NCBI RefSeq assembly: GCF_900116445.1
Contig: NZ_FPBH01000002.1
Coordinates: 492,680-556,679 of the forward strand
Reading direction: 5' to 3'
DNA length: 64,000 bases
Source: Paraburkholderia aspalathi
GTDB lineage: Bacteria; Pseudomonadota; Gammaproteobacteria; Burkholderiales; Burkholderiaceae
Shown here: positions 53,698 to 62,634 of the stretch, one piece after another
Layout: the number at the start of each line of letters is the position of its first letter
Numbering within the stretch: position 1 is the stretch's first letter
The notes under the pieces: model-generated
Database searches by the model: none
Told to the model about the DNA's origin: nothing
The model's input: the letters and a program-made list of their open reading frames with translations, nothing else
Made by a program: the position numbers and the translations under genes

Positions 53698-54018
53698 ATG
53701 ACGGCCACAACGCAATTCGATCAGGTTTCCGTTATCAAACGCGCCAACGTCTACTTCGACGGCAAGTGTGTCTCGCACACTGTTCTCTTCGCCGACGGCA
53801 CGCGCAAGACGCTCGGCGTGATCCTGCCCGGCACGCTCAACTTCGGCACCGACGCACCGGAACTCATGGAGGTGCAGGCCGGCCAATGCCGCATCCGCCT
53901 CGAAGGCAGCGACGAGTGGAAGACGTATGGCGCGGGCGAGTCGTTCTCGGTGCCCGGCAAGAGCCGCTTCGATATCGACGTGATCGAAACGCTCGACTAC
54001 GTCTGCAGCTATCTGTAA
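53698..54018 (+). CDS. ppnP: Pyrimidine/purine nucleoside phosphorylase PpnP
   Basis: The 106-residue protein matches the PpnP (DUF1255) family: [52 protein letters not shown], and [14 protein letters not shown]. It is a small cupin that phosphorolyses many nucleosides to a base and ribose-1-phosphate. Length matches E. coli PpnP (94). AAAGGAAG precedes the ATG at 53698; the longer frame from 53578 is upstream DNA. No pathway neighbours. Confidence 0.93.
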   Translation: MTATTQFDQVSVIKRANVYFDGKCVSHTVLFADGTRKTLGVILPGTLNFGTDAPELMEVQAGQCRIRLEGSDEWKTYGAGESFSVPGKSRFDIDVIETLDYVCSYL

Positions 54019-54027
54019 AGACGGACG

Positions 54028-54052
54028 GGTGCCGGGTCATTCACCCGGCACC
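54028..54052 (+). terminator. Stable hairpin after ppnP
   Basis: GGTGCCGGGT (54028-54037) and ACCCGGCACC (54043-54052) are exact 10-bp complements around CATTC, ten bp after the ppnP stop. It is followed by mixed sequence, with T-rich stretches only further on. It may serve as terminator for ppnP and, in the other direction, for the convergent GH54-like gene. Confidence 0.55.
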
Positions 54053-54143
54053 GTCACCCACTTTGCTGACCTTTCCTTTGTGTTTTCCGTGACGCCCTTC
54101 CCTTAAGAGCAACTGTCTCCGGAAACCACCACACGGTTCACGC

Positions 54144-56189
54144 TTACGTTCCAGCGCTAGTCACGATTGCAAGGCTTGGGCAATAGTGTGTTGCGCTCAA
54201 GTACGGCGCTTGCTGTGAACGAGCTCCAGCAGCATTAGATGTGGGCGGATCGATAAAAACTGATGCATTGTTCGATCCCGCGGGAGCGGTGAGGGTCATC
54301 GTCACTTTCCACCAGTTACCCGATTTCACTGCGCTCAGCGAAGTTGCCTGTCCGGCGCCCCATGTTCCGCGCACTACAGCGCCCGTATTCGTGTTGAGGA
54401 CCCAGCCAAATTCAGTGCCGCTCGGGTCATCGGTCTGGATTGATCCCCCAGGAAAGACCGCCGCGTTCGTAGTGGCGAGAACGTAGTCAGTGAAGCTATA
54501 AGATTGGCCGCCCTGAACCCTGATGATTTCGCGGACATTCGAGACTGACGAGCCGTTCGTGCTGGTAACCATTGCAGCGCCCTTGTTCACTCCGGAGACA
54601 TCAGTTGCAGGCACAGCGGTGCCTCCATTCTGTTGCGACCATGCATCCGGTGTGGCGAGATTCAGCGGCGAGTTGATCAGATTGTTTGCATAGCAGGCAG
54701 CCACGGCCTTGTCAGCAGGCGGTCCGTAAAACTTTGCAATGCTCGCCTGGATCGCGTTATCGGTCGTGTCGGATGTCGCCTTGGTGATGATCGCTCCTTC
54801 GAAGAACTGGATGGGAGCACCGCTACCGTCGCCGCCTTCGCCAAGCGAAAGACCGCCCTGCCATTGCCCATTAAATGCATGACCCGCGTCGTTGCCAAAG
54901 TTCAAGGCTTCTGGGGGCGCCTGGTCATAGAGTGCCGTGAGTACGCTCTGCGAGGCAGAGCCGCCTTTGACCACGAAGATATTTGACGCGGTTACCGGTG
55001 AGTATTTAGAAAGCACCGTGACGAACTTTTCTTTTGGAGGCTGCTGCGGACCATAGAGATAAACGCCTGCCTCCGCGTCGACGCCCGGCCAGTTAATATC
55101 AAGTGCGTTGCACACGGGGTCTTTTACGTTCGGTGCCTGGTTCGAGTCGCCGTCACAATAGCCGAACACAGCTGCGTTGCCGTTCGAGAACGCCAGCGCG
55201 AACATTTCCCCTTCTACTTCTCCATGCGCATAGGTGCTCGGGTTAGCACTGCTTTCCATATTTCCATAGGTCCCGCAGCACGTGGAGGACTGGCTATAGT
55301 GCGCTCCTGCCACCATGTATTCAGCGATATCGCTATCACCAATCGACTGGTTCACCGTGCCGAACCTGTTGCGATAGGCTTGTCCCGCCAAAGTACCGAG
55401 AGCTGGAATCTGAACGCCTTGCAACGGCACGAAGCCTAACTTGGCTGGCGTACCGGGGAGCGCCGGCAAATCGTTTCCGATCGATAATTGAAGGGTCGGT
55501 GACTGGGTGGTCAGCGCGGTGGGGGGCTGGAGCAGTTGAACGGTCAGTGCTCCACTGGTTCCTGGAAGCGTGATTGTCGCAAAGCCGTTGAGGACCGGAA
55601 CAGTCGTCGCTTTTTGCTTCCCTGAGCCGCTATTCGGCAGGGTCAGCGACTCTGTTCCGTCCGCGTTGAGTGTGAGGGTGGCCGGCACGTTGCCAAATGC
55701 TCCTCCCTTGAGCGGCGCAACCAGGTCGATCTGATCGTAAATGTAGGTGACGGAGCAGCTTGTATTGTTGCAGAACGCGTTTGCGCTCTTAACGTTGGCC
55801 GAGCCGATCAGCGTGCGGTCGGCGCCGTTCGGCAAGCTACCCGACGTATAGGGGTAGACGTCCTGCGTTGCACTATCGGACGCACGTCGAACCTGGAATA
55901 ACGGGCCTCTGTAATTCTTCGTCAGCAGGCGTGTCACGCTATGAGCCGCGGAACACGGCGTGTTGGCAGTTGCTGCAGCGTCGCAAGGTAGCGGGCTCGC
56001 GGTCGCTTGTTCCGCTTGTGTACTGTCATTTGACTGGGCTGCGTCATTCGTCGGCGACGGCGACGTACTTGAGTTCGACACCCCTGTCGCTTGAGATGCG
56101 GACGTGCCACTACTATCTCCGTTACATGCGGCAAGCCCGACGGTCATCGCTAACAAAACAGCAATTAATCCGGTTCCTCTGGACATCAT
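54144..56189 (-). CDS. GH54-like alpha-L-arabinofuranosidase lipoprotein
   Basis: This 681-residue protein has a lipoprotein signal (lipobox GLAAC, Cys22) and a Ser/Thr/Asn linker to about residue 65. Residues about 69-500 then match the ArabFuran-catal (GH54) domain: PCDAA, TPCSAAHSVTRLL, GPLFQVRRASDSAT, YIYDQ. The nucleophile Glu (Glu312 in CCGTYGNMESS, with the vicinal cysteines) and acid/base Asp (Asp454 in EGGDGSG) line up with the fungal enzyme, and FFEGAIIT follows. The C-terminal arabinose-binding domain of fungal AbfB is absent; residues about 505-670 form a jelly-roll-like module. It should cleave terminal arabinofuranose from plant polysaccharide at the cell surface. Confidence 0.85.
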   Translation of the reverse strand: MMSRGTGLIAVLLAMTVGLAACNGDSSGTSASQATGVSNSSTSPSPTNDAAQSNDSTQAEQATASPLPCDAAATANTPCSAAHSVTRLLTKNYRGPLFQVRRASDSATQDVYPYTSGSLPNGADRTLIGSANVKSANAFCNNTSCSVTYIYDQIDLVAPLKGGAFGNVPATLTLNADGTESLTLPNSGSGKQKATTVPVLNGFATITLPGTSGALTVQLLQPPTALTTQSPTLQLSIGNDLPALPGTPAKLGFVPLQGVQIPALGTLAGQAYRNRFGTVNQSIGDSDIAEYMVAGAHYSQSSTCCGTYGNMESSANPSTYAHGEVEGEMFALAFSNGNAAVFGYCDGDSNQAPNVKDPVCNALDINWPGVDAEAGVYLYGPQQPPKEKFVTVLSKYSPVTASNIFVVKGGSASQSVLTALYDQAPPEALNFGNDAGHAFNGQWQGGLSLGEGGDGSGAPIQFFEGAIITKATSDTTDNAIQASIAKFYGPPADKAVAACYANNLINSPLNLATPDAWSQQNGGTAVPATDVSGVNKGAAMVTSTNGSSVSNVREIIRVQGGQSYSFTDYVLATTNAAVFPGGSIQTDDPSGTEFGWVLNTNTGAVVRGTWGAGQATSLSAVKSGNWWKVTMTLTAPAGSNNASVFIDPPTSNAAGARSQQAPYLSATHYCPSLAIVTSAGT

Positions 56190-56968
56190 GACCTCCTCCT
56201 ATGAAGCCATAGCTTCTGATTGGATTCACTCAACTTAGTTATGCAAAGTGATTTATCAAAAATCATCACGGTTCAGCCGGGTTCAGAACTGCCACTCATT
56301 GCTGCCAGTTAGAAAATGTGCTACCGAGCGATGCAACGCGCCGTCCCAGCCATACGGTGCACGGAAATGAGGTTGATTGTCTGGTAGACCGCGAAGATGC
56401 CGGTATGCGCAGCGGCCTGGCAGTCGAAATGCGTTGGCTGGCCGTCACGCAGGATCTCGCCGGCCACGGACGGCGGCATTGTATTCATCGCGTTCGTGAG
56501 CGCGGGCGACTAGTACGCGAGGTCAGCGGCCAACATAGCCACCATCCATTGCGGTACACAGCGGCTCGCCATGCTCGTCTCCACTATCGTTGTATCGATC
56601 GGCTGCCCTGCGGGACAGCATCTGACGACGCGAGACGGTAGGGTCGCCGCGTTAGGTAATAATATTAGTCAATAATATCGACTTATCGCCTCAGTACAAT
56701 CCCGTATATTCAGACTAAGGAATCGAACGTGACGCCCATATAGTGGGGAAAGTGGAGCTTGCCTACCCGAATTTCGCCAATATTATCGCTAATACAATTT
56801 GTAATAAATCAGCGAGCCGCTAGTCGGGTGTTTGTTCCTCAAGACGATTGAGTACGCGTGGCAACTGAGGCATGCCTAGCGAACATGTGGAGGCCGACCT
56901 TGTCGTACGGCACACTGAAAGCGCTCGTTTTTGCGGTCAGCGCCGTTTGTGTAGCCACTTCTCGGGAG
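56190..56968. other. 780-bp AT-richer intergenic region
   Basis: No supported gene lies here. Its right half (about 56650-56830) is markedly AT-rich for this genome, with ATATTA and TAATAT arms around GTCAA (56662-56678) and several TAATA-type words. The open frames at 56318-56641 and 56858-57919 on the plus strand overlap this gap or run antisense to the aminotransferase and show no family features. The region may hold promoters for the GH54-like lipoprotein or remnants of lost genes. Confidence 0.45.
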
Positions 56969-58126
56969 TCATATCTGCCACGACCGGCGTATGCGTTCAC
57001 GAATGTCATGCAAGCGCGAAACGGCTTCGTTGGAGAAAACGAAACGCAGATAGCGGTCCGCGCCGGGTCCCCAATTCGTCATCGGCGTAGCCGCGATCTT
57101 GCCGCGTTCGAGCAGCAGCTTCGACGCCTCGGGTGGCTCCAGACCCAGCGCACGGGTATCGATGAGCATCGACCAGCCGCCATGCGGACGGATCACCGGC
57201 AGATCAGCAAGCGCGCTCATCAGGAAGTCGCGACGGCGCTCCCATTCCGCGACTGCGGCTGCCACGCCGTCGTCGGTTGCAGTGAGCGCGGCAGTGGCGC
57301 CGGGCATCGCGATACCAACCTGACACACCACGTTCGACAAACTCACGAGACGTACGTCGTTCATGATCGATGCGGGCCCGACGATCCAGCCGACGCGCCA
57401 GCCGATCATCCGATACTCCTTCGACACCGCGCCGATGGTGATGGTGCGCTCGCGCATGCCCGGCAAACCGGCGGGATGAATGACCTCGCGCCCGTCGAAC
57501 ACGATGCGCTCCATCGCCGCGTCATAGACCAGCCAGATGCCATTGCGCTTGCAATGTTCCGCAATCACAAGCCATTCGTCCCGCGACGCGACGTAGCCGC
57601 TCGGCATCGAAGGCGACATGATCAGCAGCGCTTTCGTTCGTGGCCCGATCGCAGCGGCAAGACTGTCGAGATCGAGCCGCCAGCCGTCGACACCCGGCTG
57701 CAGCCGCGCGAACTTCGGCACGCCTGCGGCCAGATGCACCCGGTTGATCAGGCCGGCGTAGGTCGGATCCGTCAGCACGACCTCGTCGCCCGGCTCAAGA
57801 ATCGAGAGCAGTACGTTAAAAATCCCCGCCAGGCCGCCGGCCGAGACGATGCATTCACTCGCTGCGTCGTATGCGACGCCTACGGCGCGGCCGACCCGCT
57901 CGGCGGCCGCCTCGCGTAATGCACGCTGGCCGGTGAAGGGCAGATAGCTGTTTGCCGCGTCGTCGTCGATGGCCTCGTGCGTGTGAGCCAGCGCCTGCGC
58001 CGGCGGCCGCAGGTCGGTATCGAGATTTTCAAGCCTTAGAATGTCCGCGTCGCGCAGAGAATCCGCGGCGTCGCCGATTCGGTCGACTCCAATGCCAGGA
58101 ATATTTATTAAGCGAGATACTGTCAC
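56969..58126 (-). CDS. PLP-dependent aminotransferase, class I/II
   Basis: The 385-residue fold-type I enzyme has YLPFTGQRALREAAAERVGRAV, SAGGLAGIFNVLLSILEPGDEV, and the PLP lysine in GAVSKEYRMIGWRVGW. The Arg that binds the substrate carboxylate is in YLRFVFSN near the end. It should swap an amino group with 2-oxoglutarate or pyruvate in the cytoplasm; substrate unknown. It is divergent from the GntR gene, whose start abuts a 14-bp palindrome. A second aminotransferase lies 1.5 kb away (59627-60868). Confidence 0.92.
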   Translation of the reverse strand: MTVSRLINIPGIGVDRIGDAADSLRDADILRLENLDTDLRPPAQALAHTHEAIDDDAANSYLPFTGQRALREAAAERVGRAVGVAYDAASECIVSAGGLAGIFNVLLSILEPGDEVVLTDPTYAGLINRVHLAAGVPKFARLQPGVDGWRLDLDSLAAAIGPRTKALLIMSPSMPSGYVASRDEWLVIAEHCKRNGIWLVYDAAMERIVFDGREVIHPAGLPGMRERTITIGAVSKEYRMIGWRVGWIVGPASIMNDVRLVSLSNVVCQVGIAMPGATAALTATDDGVAAAVAEWERRRDFLMSALADLPVIRPHGGWSMLIDTRALGLEPPEASKLLLERGKIAATPMTNWGPGADRYLRFVFSNEAVSRLHDIRERIRRSWQI

Positions 58127-58144
58127 ACGGGCCTCCGTTATCGT

Positions 58145-58158
58145 TTTAATATATTAAA
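58145..58158. promoter_or_regulatory. 14-bp palindrome abutting the GntR start codon
   Basis: TTTAATATATTAAA is a perfect dyad between the divergent aminotransferase (start 58126) and GntR gene. It ends directly at the GTG start at 58159. It is a likely GntR operator and leaves no room for a normal ribosome binding site. Confidence 0.6.
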
Positions 58159-58812
58159 GTGAAAAAATCTCCAGATAGCAAGCCCTCTTCGACTTCGCTT
58201 GCCGAACTCCTGCGCGAGCGCATCGCGAACGGCACCTTGGTGCCCGGGACGCAGCTGCGGCAGGATCTGATTGCGAAGGAATTCGGCACCAGTCACATTC
58301 CGGTGCGTGAGGCGTTCGTGCAGTTGCAGGCGAGCGGGTTCGTTACGATCGTGCCGAACCGGGGCGCATTCGTCTCCGCGATGACGCGGCTCGAAGCGTC
58401 AGAATTAACGGAGATGCGGATCGCGCTCGAACTGCTGGCGCTCGACTCCGCTATCGATGCGTTCGGCTCAGACGACGAGACCGCGGTCCGCGCAATTCTT
58501 AAGCACGACGAGAACGCGCACGAGGTCGAGAACTGGTCGATCGACAACTGGGCATTTCATCGAGCGATCTATCGGCCGAGCGACAAGCGGCATCTGCTGG
58601 AGACGCTGGAAGCAATCTGGCGCAAGACTGACCGCTATCTGCGGCTCGTCTGGCAGCTAGAGCGCTACCAGGGCATCTCGCTGGCAGAGCATCATGCGAT
58701 CCTCGATGCAGTCCTCGCACGAGATCGGCGCGCCGCCAAGCGCTTGACGAAAGCACATATCGAGGCGGCTGGCGTTGTGATGCAGGACGCGCTGCGCGAA
58801 GCACGGCAATGA
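58159..58812 (+). CDS. GntR-family regulator (FCD domain)
   Basis: The 217-residue protein has a GntR winged helix (residues about 12-75: LAELLRERIANGTLVPGTQLRQDLIAKEFG, IPVREAFVQLQASGFV) and an FCD ligand domain (about 85-210: EMRIALELLALDSAID, HDENAHEVENWSIDNWAFHRAIYR, AEHHAILDAVLARDRRAAKRLTKAHIE). The GTG start directly follows the palindrome and has no ribosome binding site, so the mRNA may be leaderless. It probably represses the divergent aminotransferase gene. Ligand not known. Confidence 0.9.
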   Translation: MKKSPDSKPSSTSLAELLRERIANGTLVPGTQLRQDLIAKEFGTSHIPVREAFVQLQASGFVTIVPNRGAFVSAMTRLEASELTEMRIALELLALDSAIDAFGSDDETAVRAILKHDENAHEVENWSIDNWAFHRAIYRPSDKRHLLETLEAIWRKTDRYLRLVWQLERYQGISLAEHHAILDAVLARDRRAAKRLTKAHIEAAGVVMQDALREARQ

Positions 58813-58824
58813 CGAAGCCGGTAG

Positions 58825-59643
58825 TCAACCGGCCGAAGCTGTCGCCAGGAACTGCGCCAGGCGCGCCCACATTTCGACGGGATTCGAATACATCGGAAAG
58901 TGCCCGCTATGGGATATTTCCGCCAGCTCTATTCCGTGCGCCCGAAGAGACGGCAGATACGACAGAGAAGCGTTCTGCTCGCCATACATGAACATCCGCG
59001 GGAACGGCGGTGAAAGGAATTTCGTCATCAGGTCACCATGGTCGGACAGTTCGACCATGGATCTGAAGATGCCCGGCACCGCCTCAGCGCGCACCTTGTG
59101 ACCCAAGCTCGCTGCATAGAGCGGACACGAATAAAACGGCGAACGCCAAGCCCGTTCAATGAAGTCATCGAAGAATGCTTGCGCGTTCTCCGCCGGATAA
59201 TCGATCACCTGTCGGCTCAGGAAACAGTCCTCGGGCGCCACGTTACCCTCGATATCGGTGAAGCTCAGCACGCGCTGAGGTTCTTCATGCGCCAGCATGA
59301 GCGCGGTGAGGCCGCCCATTGAGTGGCCGACGAGATGGAACCTGTGAATGCCGAAGTGCTCAAGCACGGCCTTCGCAGTCGCGACCAGAAACGGAATCGA
59401 AATCTTCGACAGATCGCTGCAGTGTGTTGCGCCGCAGCCGGGTGCGTCGTATGCCACAACCGCACGTCCCGCGAACGCCGGATAGCGAACGATGTCGGCG
59501 AAATCCTCTTTGGTCGAACCGAAGCCGTGCAGGTACAAGATCGGCGCCCGTTCACCTGCCCTACGCATTGCGGCGATCTGGAGGTCAACACCTTGTACGC
59601 TCAGCGTCAGCGTTTCTCTTGCAAGCTCACCCGGCGACGGCAT
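58825..59643 (-). CDS. Alpha/beta hydrolase
   Basis: The 272-residue hydrolase has the oxyanion motif YLHGFGSTKEDF, the nucleophile Ser in LVGHSMGGL and a catalytic His in EISHSGHFPMYSNP. No signal peptide. AGGAAA precedes the start at 59643, which overlaps the aminotransferase stop at 59627 by 17 bp, so the genes are coupled; the frame extending to 59697 is not preferred. It is the last gene of a three-gene unit (RraA-like, aminotransferase, hydrolase). The substrate is unknown. Confidence 0.9.
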   Translation of the reverse strand: MPSPGELARETLTLSVQGVDLQIAAMRRAGERAPILYLHGFGSTKEDFADIVRYPAFAGRAVVAYDAPGCGATHCSDLSKISIPFLVATAKAVLEHFGIHRFHLVGHSMGGLTALMLAHEEPQRVLSFTDIEGNVAPEDCFLSRQVIDYPAENAQAFFDDFIERAWRSPFYSCPLYAASLGHKVRAEAVPGIFRSMVELSDHGDLMTKFLSPPFPRMFMYGEQNASLSYLPSLRAHGIELAEISHSGHFPMYSNPVEMWARLAQFLATASAG

Positions 59644-60868
59644 GATTTTCCTGACTAAGTAATTGGCAAAAACTCGTGATCGCACGGCACGCTTCAATTA
59701 GTGCGTCGTCATCGAGCGCGTAGGCGATCCGGATGTAGGGGCCGAGCCCAAAAGCGCTGCCTTGAACCACGGCGACGCCGGCTTCGTCCAGTATGGCTGC
59801 TGCTACGTCCTCGTCGGTGTTGAGTTTTGCGCCGGCCGGCGTCGTGCGTCCGATCAGCCCCTCGCACGAGGCAAACGCGTAAAAGGCGCCGCTGGGTAAG
59901 GCACATGTCAGACCGGGGGCCTGATTGAGCAGCTTCACCATCAGGTCGCGTCGCTGCTCGAAGACGGATCGAGATTCGGCGATGAAGTTCTGAGGGCCGG
60001 TGAGCGCTGCCAATGCTGCATGCTGCGAGATAGCACTGGCGCCCGAGGTCTGTTGCCCCTGAAGCTTTTCCATTGCATCCAGCAACCAGCGCGGACCGGT
60101 GCCGAAACCGATGCGCCAGCCCGTCATCGCATAAGCTTTGGACACGCCGTTCATCGTCAGCGTGCGTGAGATCAGCCGCGGCTCGACCTCAGCGATCGTA
60201 TGGAAGCTCGCACCATCGAAGATCAGGTGTTCGTAGATATCATCCGACAGGATCAGCACATGGGGATTGGCCAATAGCACTGCGGCAAGCGCAGCCAGCT
60301 CTTCACACGTGTAGACCGCGCCGGTCGGATTGGAAGGCGAGTTCAGGATCAGCCAGCGCGTGCGTGGTCCGATTGCGTCGGCCAGCGCCTGGGGCGTCAG
60401 CTTGAAACCGTCTTCGCTGCCGCAGGTGACGACGACCGGGGTCGCGCCGCACAGCTGAACCATCTCAGGGTAACTCACCCAGTAAGGTGCGGGCACGATG
60501 ACCTCGTCGCCTTCGTTGAGGGTTGCGGCCAGCGCGTTGTAGATGACCTGTTTGCCACCGCTGCAGACGATCGTGTCCTGCCAACTGACATCAAGGCCGT
60601 TCTCGCGCCGGAATTTGGCGGCCACTGCCTCGCGCAGCGAGCGCATGCCGGCGACCTGCGTATAGCGCGTGTGTCCGGCACGAATCGCGTCGACTGCCGC
60701 GTCGCAGATGTGCACGGGCGTGTCGAAGTCCGGCTCGCCCGCGCTGAGCGAGAGGACCCTGGCACCGGCGGCACGGCGCACCGCAACGCGGTCCATCATG
60801 CGGTAGGTCGCCGAAGCTTGGGCCTTGGCAAGGTGAACGTTCAGGTGCTGCAGATCTTCCTGATTCAT
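59627..60868 (-). CDS. PLP-dependent aminotransferase, aspartate aminotransferase-like
   Basis: The 413-residue fold-type I enzyme has ARVLSLSAGEPDFDTP, CSGGKQVIYNALAA, ILNSPSNPTGAVY and the PLP lysine in MNGVSKAYAMTGWRIGF, followed by GQQTSGASAISQHAALAAL. This is the AspC/AatA-like class Ib group. The start at 60868 shares a TAATG overlap with the RraA-like stop; a GTG at 60877 is an alternative. It is the middle of a three-gene unit; aspartate or an aromatic amino acid is possible. Confidence 0.92.
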   Translation of the reverse strand: MNQEDLQHLNVHLAKAQASATYRMMDRVAVRRAAGARVLSLSAGEPDFDTPVHICDAAVDAIRAGHTRYTQVAGMRSLREAVAAKFRRENGLDVSWQDTIVCSGGKQVIYNALAATLNEGDEVIVPAPYWVSYPEMVQLCGATPVVVTCGSEDGFKLTPQALADAIGPRTRWLILNSPSNPTGAVYTCEELAALAAVLLANPHVLILSDDIYEHLIFDGASFHTIAEVEPRLISRTLTMNGVSKAYAMTGWRIGFGTGPRWLLDAMEKLQGQQTSGASAISQHAALAALTGPQNFIAESRSVFEQRRDLMVKLLNQAPGLTCALPSGAFYAFASCEGLIGRTTPAGAKLNTDEDVAAAILDEAGVAVVQGSAFGLGPYIRIAYALDDDALIEACRAITSFCQLLSQENHAVAG

Positions 60869-61533
60869 TACCTGCACCCTTCCTTGATGGCGTCGAATTC
60901 CTTGTCGTGCATGACATCAGCGACCGATCGTCCGGCACGCACCGCCTGCACCATCCCGTCCTGGCGCCGCGCGATGCGTTCACCCAGTTCAATGACTTCT
61001 TCGATGCGCGCAGCCGACACGAACACCGTGCCGCAACGGTCCGCGATGACGTAGTCGTCTTCATTGACGAGCACCCCGGCGGCGCGGACGGGCTCGCCTG
61101 AGGAAACCTGAACGACCCGATTGCGTGCGCTGGTCATCGTGACGCCACGCCCAAAGACCGGGTATCCGATCGATTCGCTGCCGTCGATATCACGGCTCAT
61201 GCCATCGATTACCGAACCGCGAATGCGCTTGAATTGGGCAGCATTGGCAAGGATGTCGCCCCAGCACGAAATCCCATCGATGCCGCCGGCAATAACCAGA
61301 ATCCGGTCGCCTGACTGGATCTGGGCGATGACCGGCGAAATCAGGTGGACGGTTGGTCCCGCGTCCGCCTTCGGTCCCAGTTGAATGGTGCTGGCGCGCC
61401 CGACGATCTTCGGACAATCCCACAAGGGGCGCAGGCCGAACGTAGCGCCAGGAATGCCAAGGAAGTCCAGTGCGTCCGATACCGTGTTGGTGTCGAGCGC
61501 GGCAAAGCGATCAAGCAGTGAGGTCGAGGTCAT
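60868..61533 (-). CDS. RraA-like family protein
   Basis: The 221-residue protein has the RraA/dimethylmenaquinone-methyltransferase-like fold: DTNTVSDALDFLGIPG, LVIAGGIDG-type VIAGGIDGISCWGDILANAA, RGSVIDGMSRDID and the metal/substrate segment VIADRCGTVFVSAARIEEV. Members include 4-hydroxy-4-methyl-2-oxoglutarate aldolase and oxaloacetate decarboxylases; true RNase E inhibitors are a small part. Followed by an aminotransferase, a role as a 2-oxo-acid aldolase or decarboxylase is favoured. It is the first gene of the unit and is divergent from the LysR gene at 61639. Confidence 0.88.
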   Translation of the reverse strand: MTSTSLLDRFAALDTNTVSDALDFLGIPGATFGLRPLWDCPKIVGRASTIQLGPKADAGPTVHLISPVIAQIQSGDRILVIAGGIDGISCWGDILANAAQFKRIRGSVIDGMSRDIDGSESIGYPVFGRGVTMTSARNRVVQVSSGEPVRAAGVLVNEDDYVIADRCGTVFVSAARIEEVIELGERIARRQDGMVQAVRAGRSVADVMHDKEFDAIKEGCR

Positions 61534-61638
61534 GAAAGCGCCGCGAGATGGTTGCGATGCCCTACTTTCACGCCTACAGTTCGATATGTAAATTCCGAAT
61601 CTTGGAAGATTTCGATACGATAAACCTATCAGTCAATC

Positions 61639-62562
61639 ATGATCAACTTCCGGCTTATCCGTCATTTATGGCTCTTCCTGGCCGTTGCAGAGGAACAGCA
61701 CTTCGGGCGTGCGGCACGGCGCCTGGATATGTCCCAGCCGCCGCTGACTGAGCAGATTCAGGCGCTCGAGCAGGCGTTGAAGGTGAAGCTGTTCGAGCGC
61801 TCCCGGCGTGGGACGCAACTTACGCCGATTGGCGCTGCGATCCTGCCTGCGGTGCGTAAGTTCGCGGAACAGCTTGAGCGACTTGAGTTATCGGTGCGCG
61901 AGGCGGTCGCCGGACGAAGTGGCGTCCTGACAATTGGGGCGATTTCGTCTGCGATGCTGGATGTTCTGCCGCCGCTGGTCGAGCGGCTAAAGTCCGAGTA
62001 CCCGCAACTTACAATATCGGTCAAAGAGATCGACAGTGTCGAGGCCGTTCCAGCGCTCGAGGCGGGCGACATTGACCTGGCTTTCGCCAGACTGGAGGGC
62101 GAGCTTGGCGGGACGATTCAGTCATTGCCGCTGGCCCAGGATCGGCTGGCGGTGGCCATGCATCGTGACCATGCGATGGCTGGATCTTCACGCATCAGGC
62201 TGGCGTCGCTCGCGGATCAGGATTTCGTCATGTTTTCGCGGCAGGTAAGCCCGGTGTACTTCGATAGTCTGGTGGCGTCTTGCCGGTCTAATGGGTTCTC
62301 TCCGCGAATACTGCATGAGGTCCGTTCGGTGGCTTCCCAGGTTGCTTTCGTGGGCTGCGGGCAAGGCATTGCCCTGGTGCCGGCTTCGCTGAAGAAGCTG
62401 GCTCCTGAGAATGTTGTGTTTCGCCCGCTCAAGGAAAATGTAAGTGTGGTGACTACGGCTGTGGCCTGGAGTACTGGTCGGGATAATCCGCTTATTGACG
62501 CCGTGGTGGCCGTATTAGCAAGTACCGGAGGCGGGCCGAAGATGCGTAAGGTGTCGCGTTAA
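61639..62562 (+). CDS. LysR-family transcriptional regulator
   Basis: The 307-residue protein has an N-terminal helix-turn-helix (FLAVAEEQHFGRAARRLDMSQPPLTEQIQALEQAL) and a LysR substrate domain (VLTIGAISSAMLDVLPPLVERL, VGCGQGIALVPASLKKL). It is divergent from the RraA-like gene, with 105 bp between them, so that unit is the expected target. No good ribosome binding site is seen before the ATG at 61639. The start at residue MINFRLIRHLWLF is typical. Confidence 0.93.
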   Translation: MINFRLIRHLWLFLAVAEEQHFGRAARRLDMSQPPLTEQIQALEQALKVKLFERSRRGTQLTPIGAAILPAVRKFAEQLERLELSVREAVAGRSGVLTIGAISSAMLDVLPPLVERLKSEYPQLTISVKEIDSVEAVPALEAGDIDLAFARLEGELGGTIQSLPLAQDRLAVAMHRDHAMAGSSRIRLASLADQDFVMFSRQVSPVYFDSLVASCRSNGFSPRILHEVRSVASQVAFVGCGQGIALVPASLKKLAPENVVFRPLKENVSVVTTAVAWSTGRDNPLIDAVVAVLASTGGGPKMRKVSR

Positions 62563-62634
62563 GCCATTTGACCGTATGGCACGCCTGGCCTGAAGCTGCC
62601 TAGATCTCTGGCGCACCATCTGAAATGGCCCAGC

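Noticed and set aside
56858..57919. 353-residue plus-strand frame
   Set aside because: Antisense to the aminotransferase and rich in His/Arg; no domain and no ribosome binding site.
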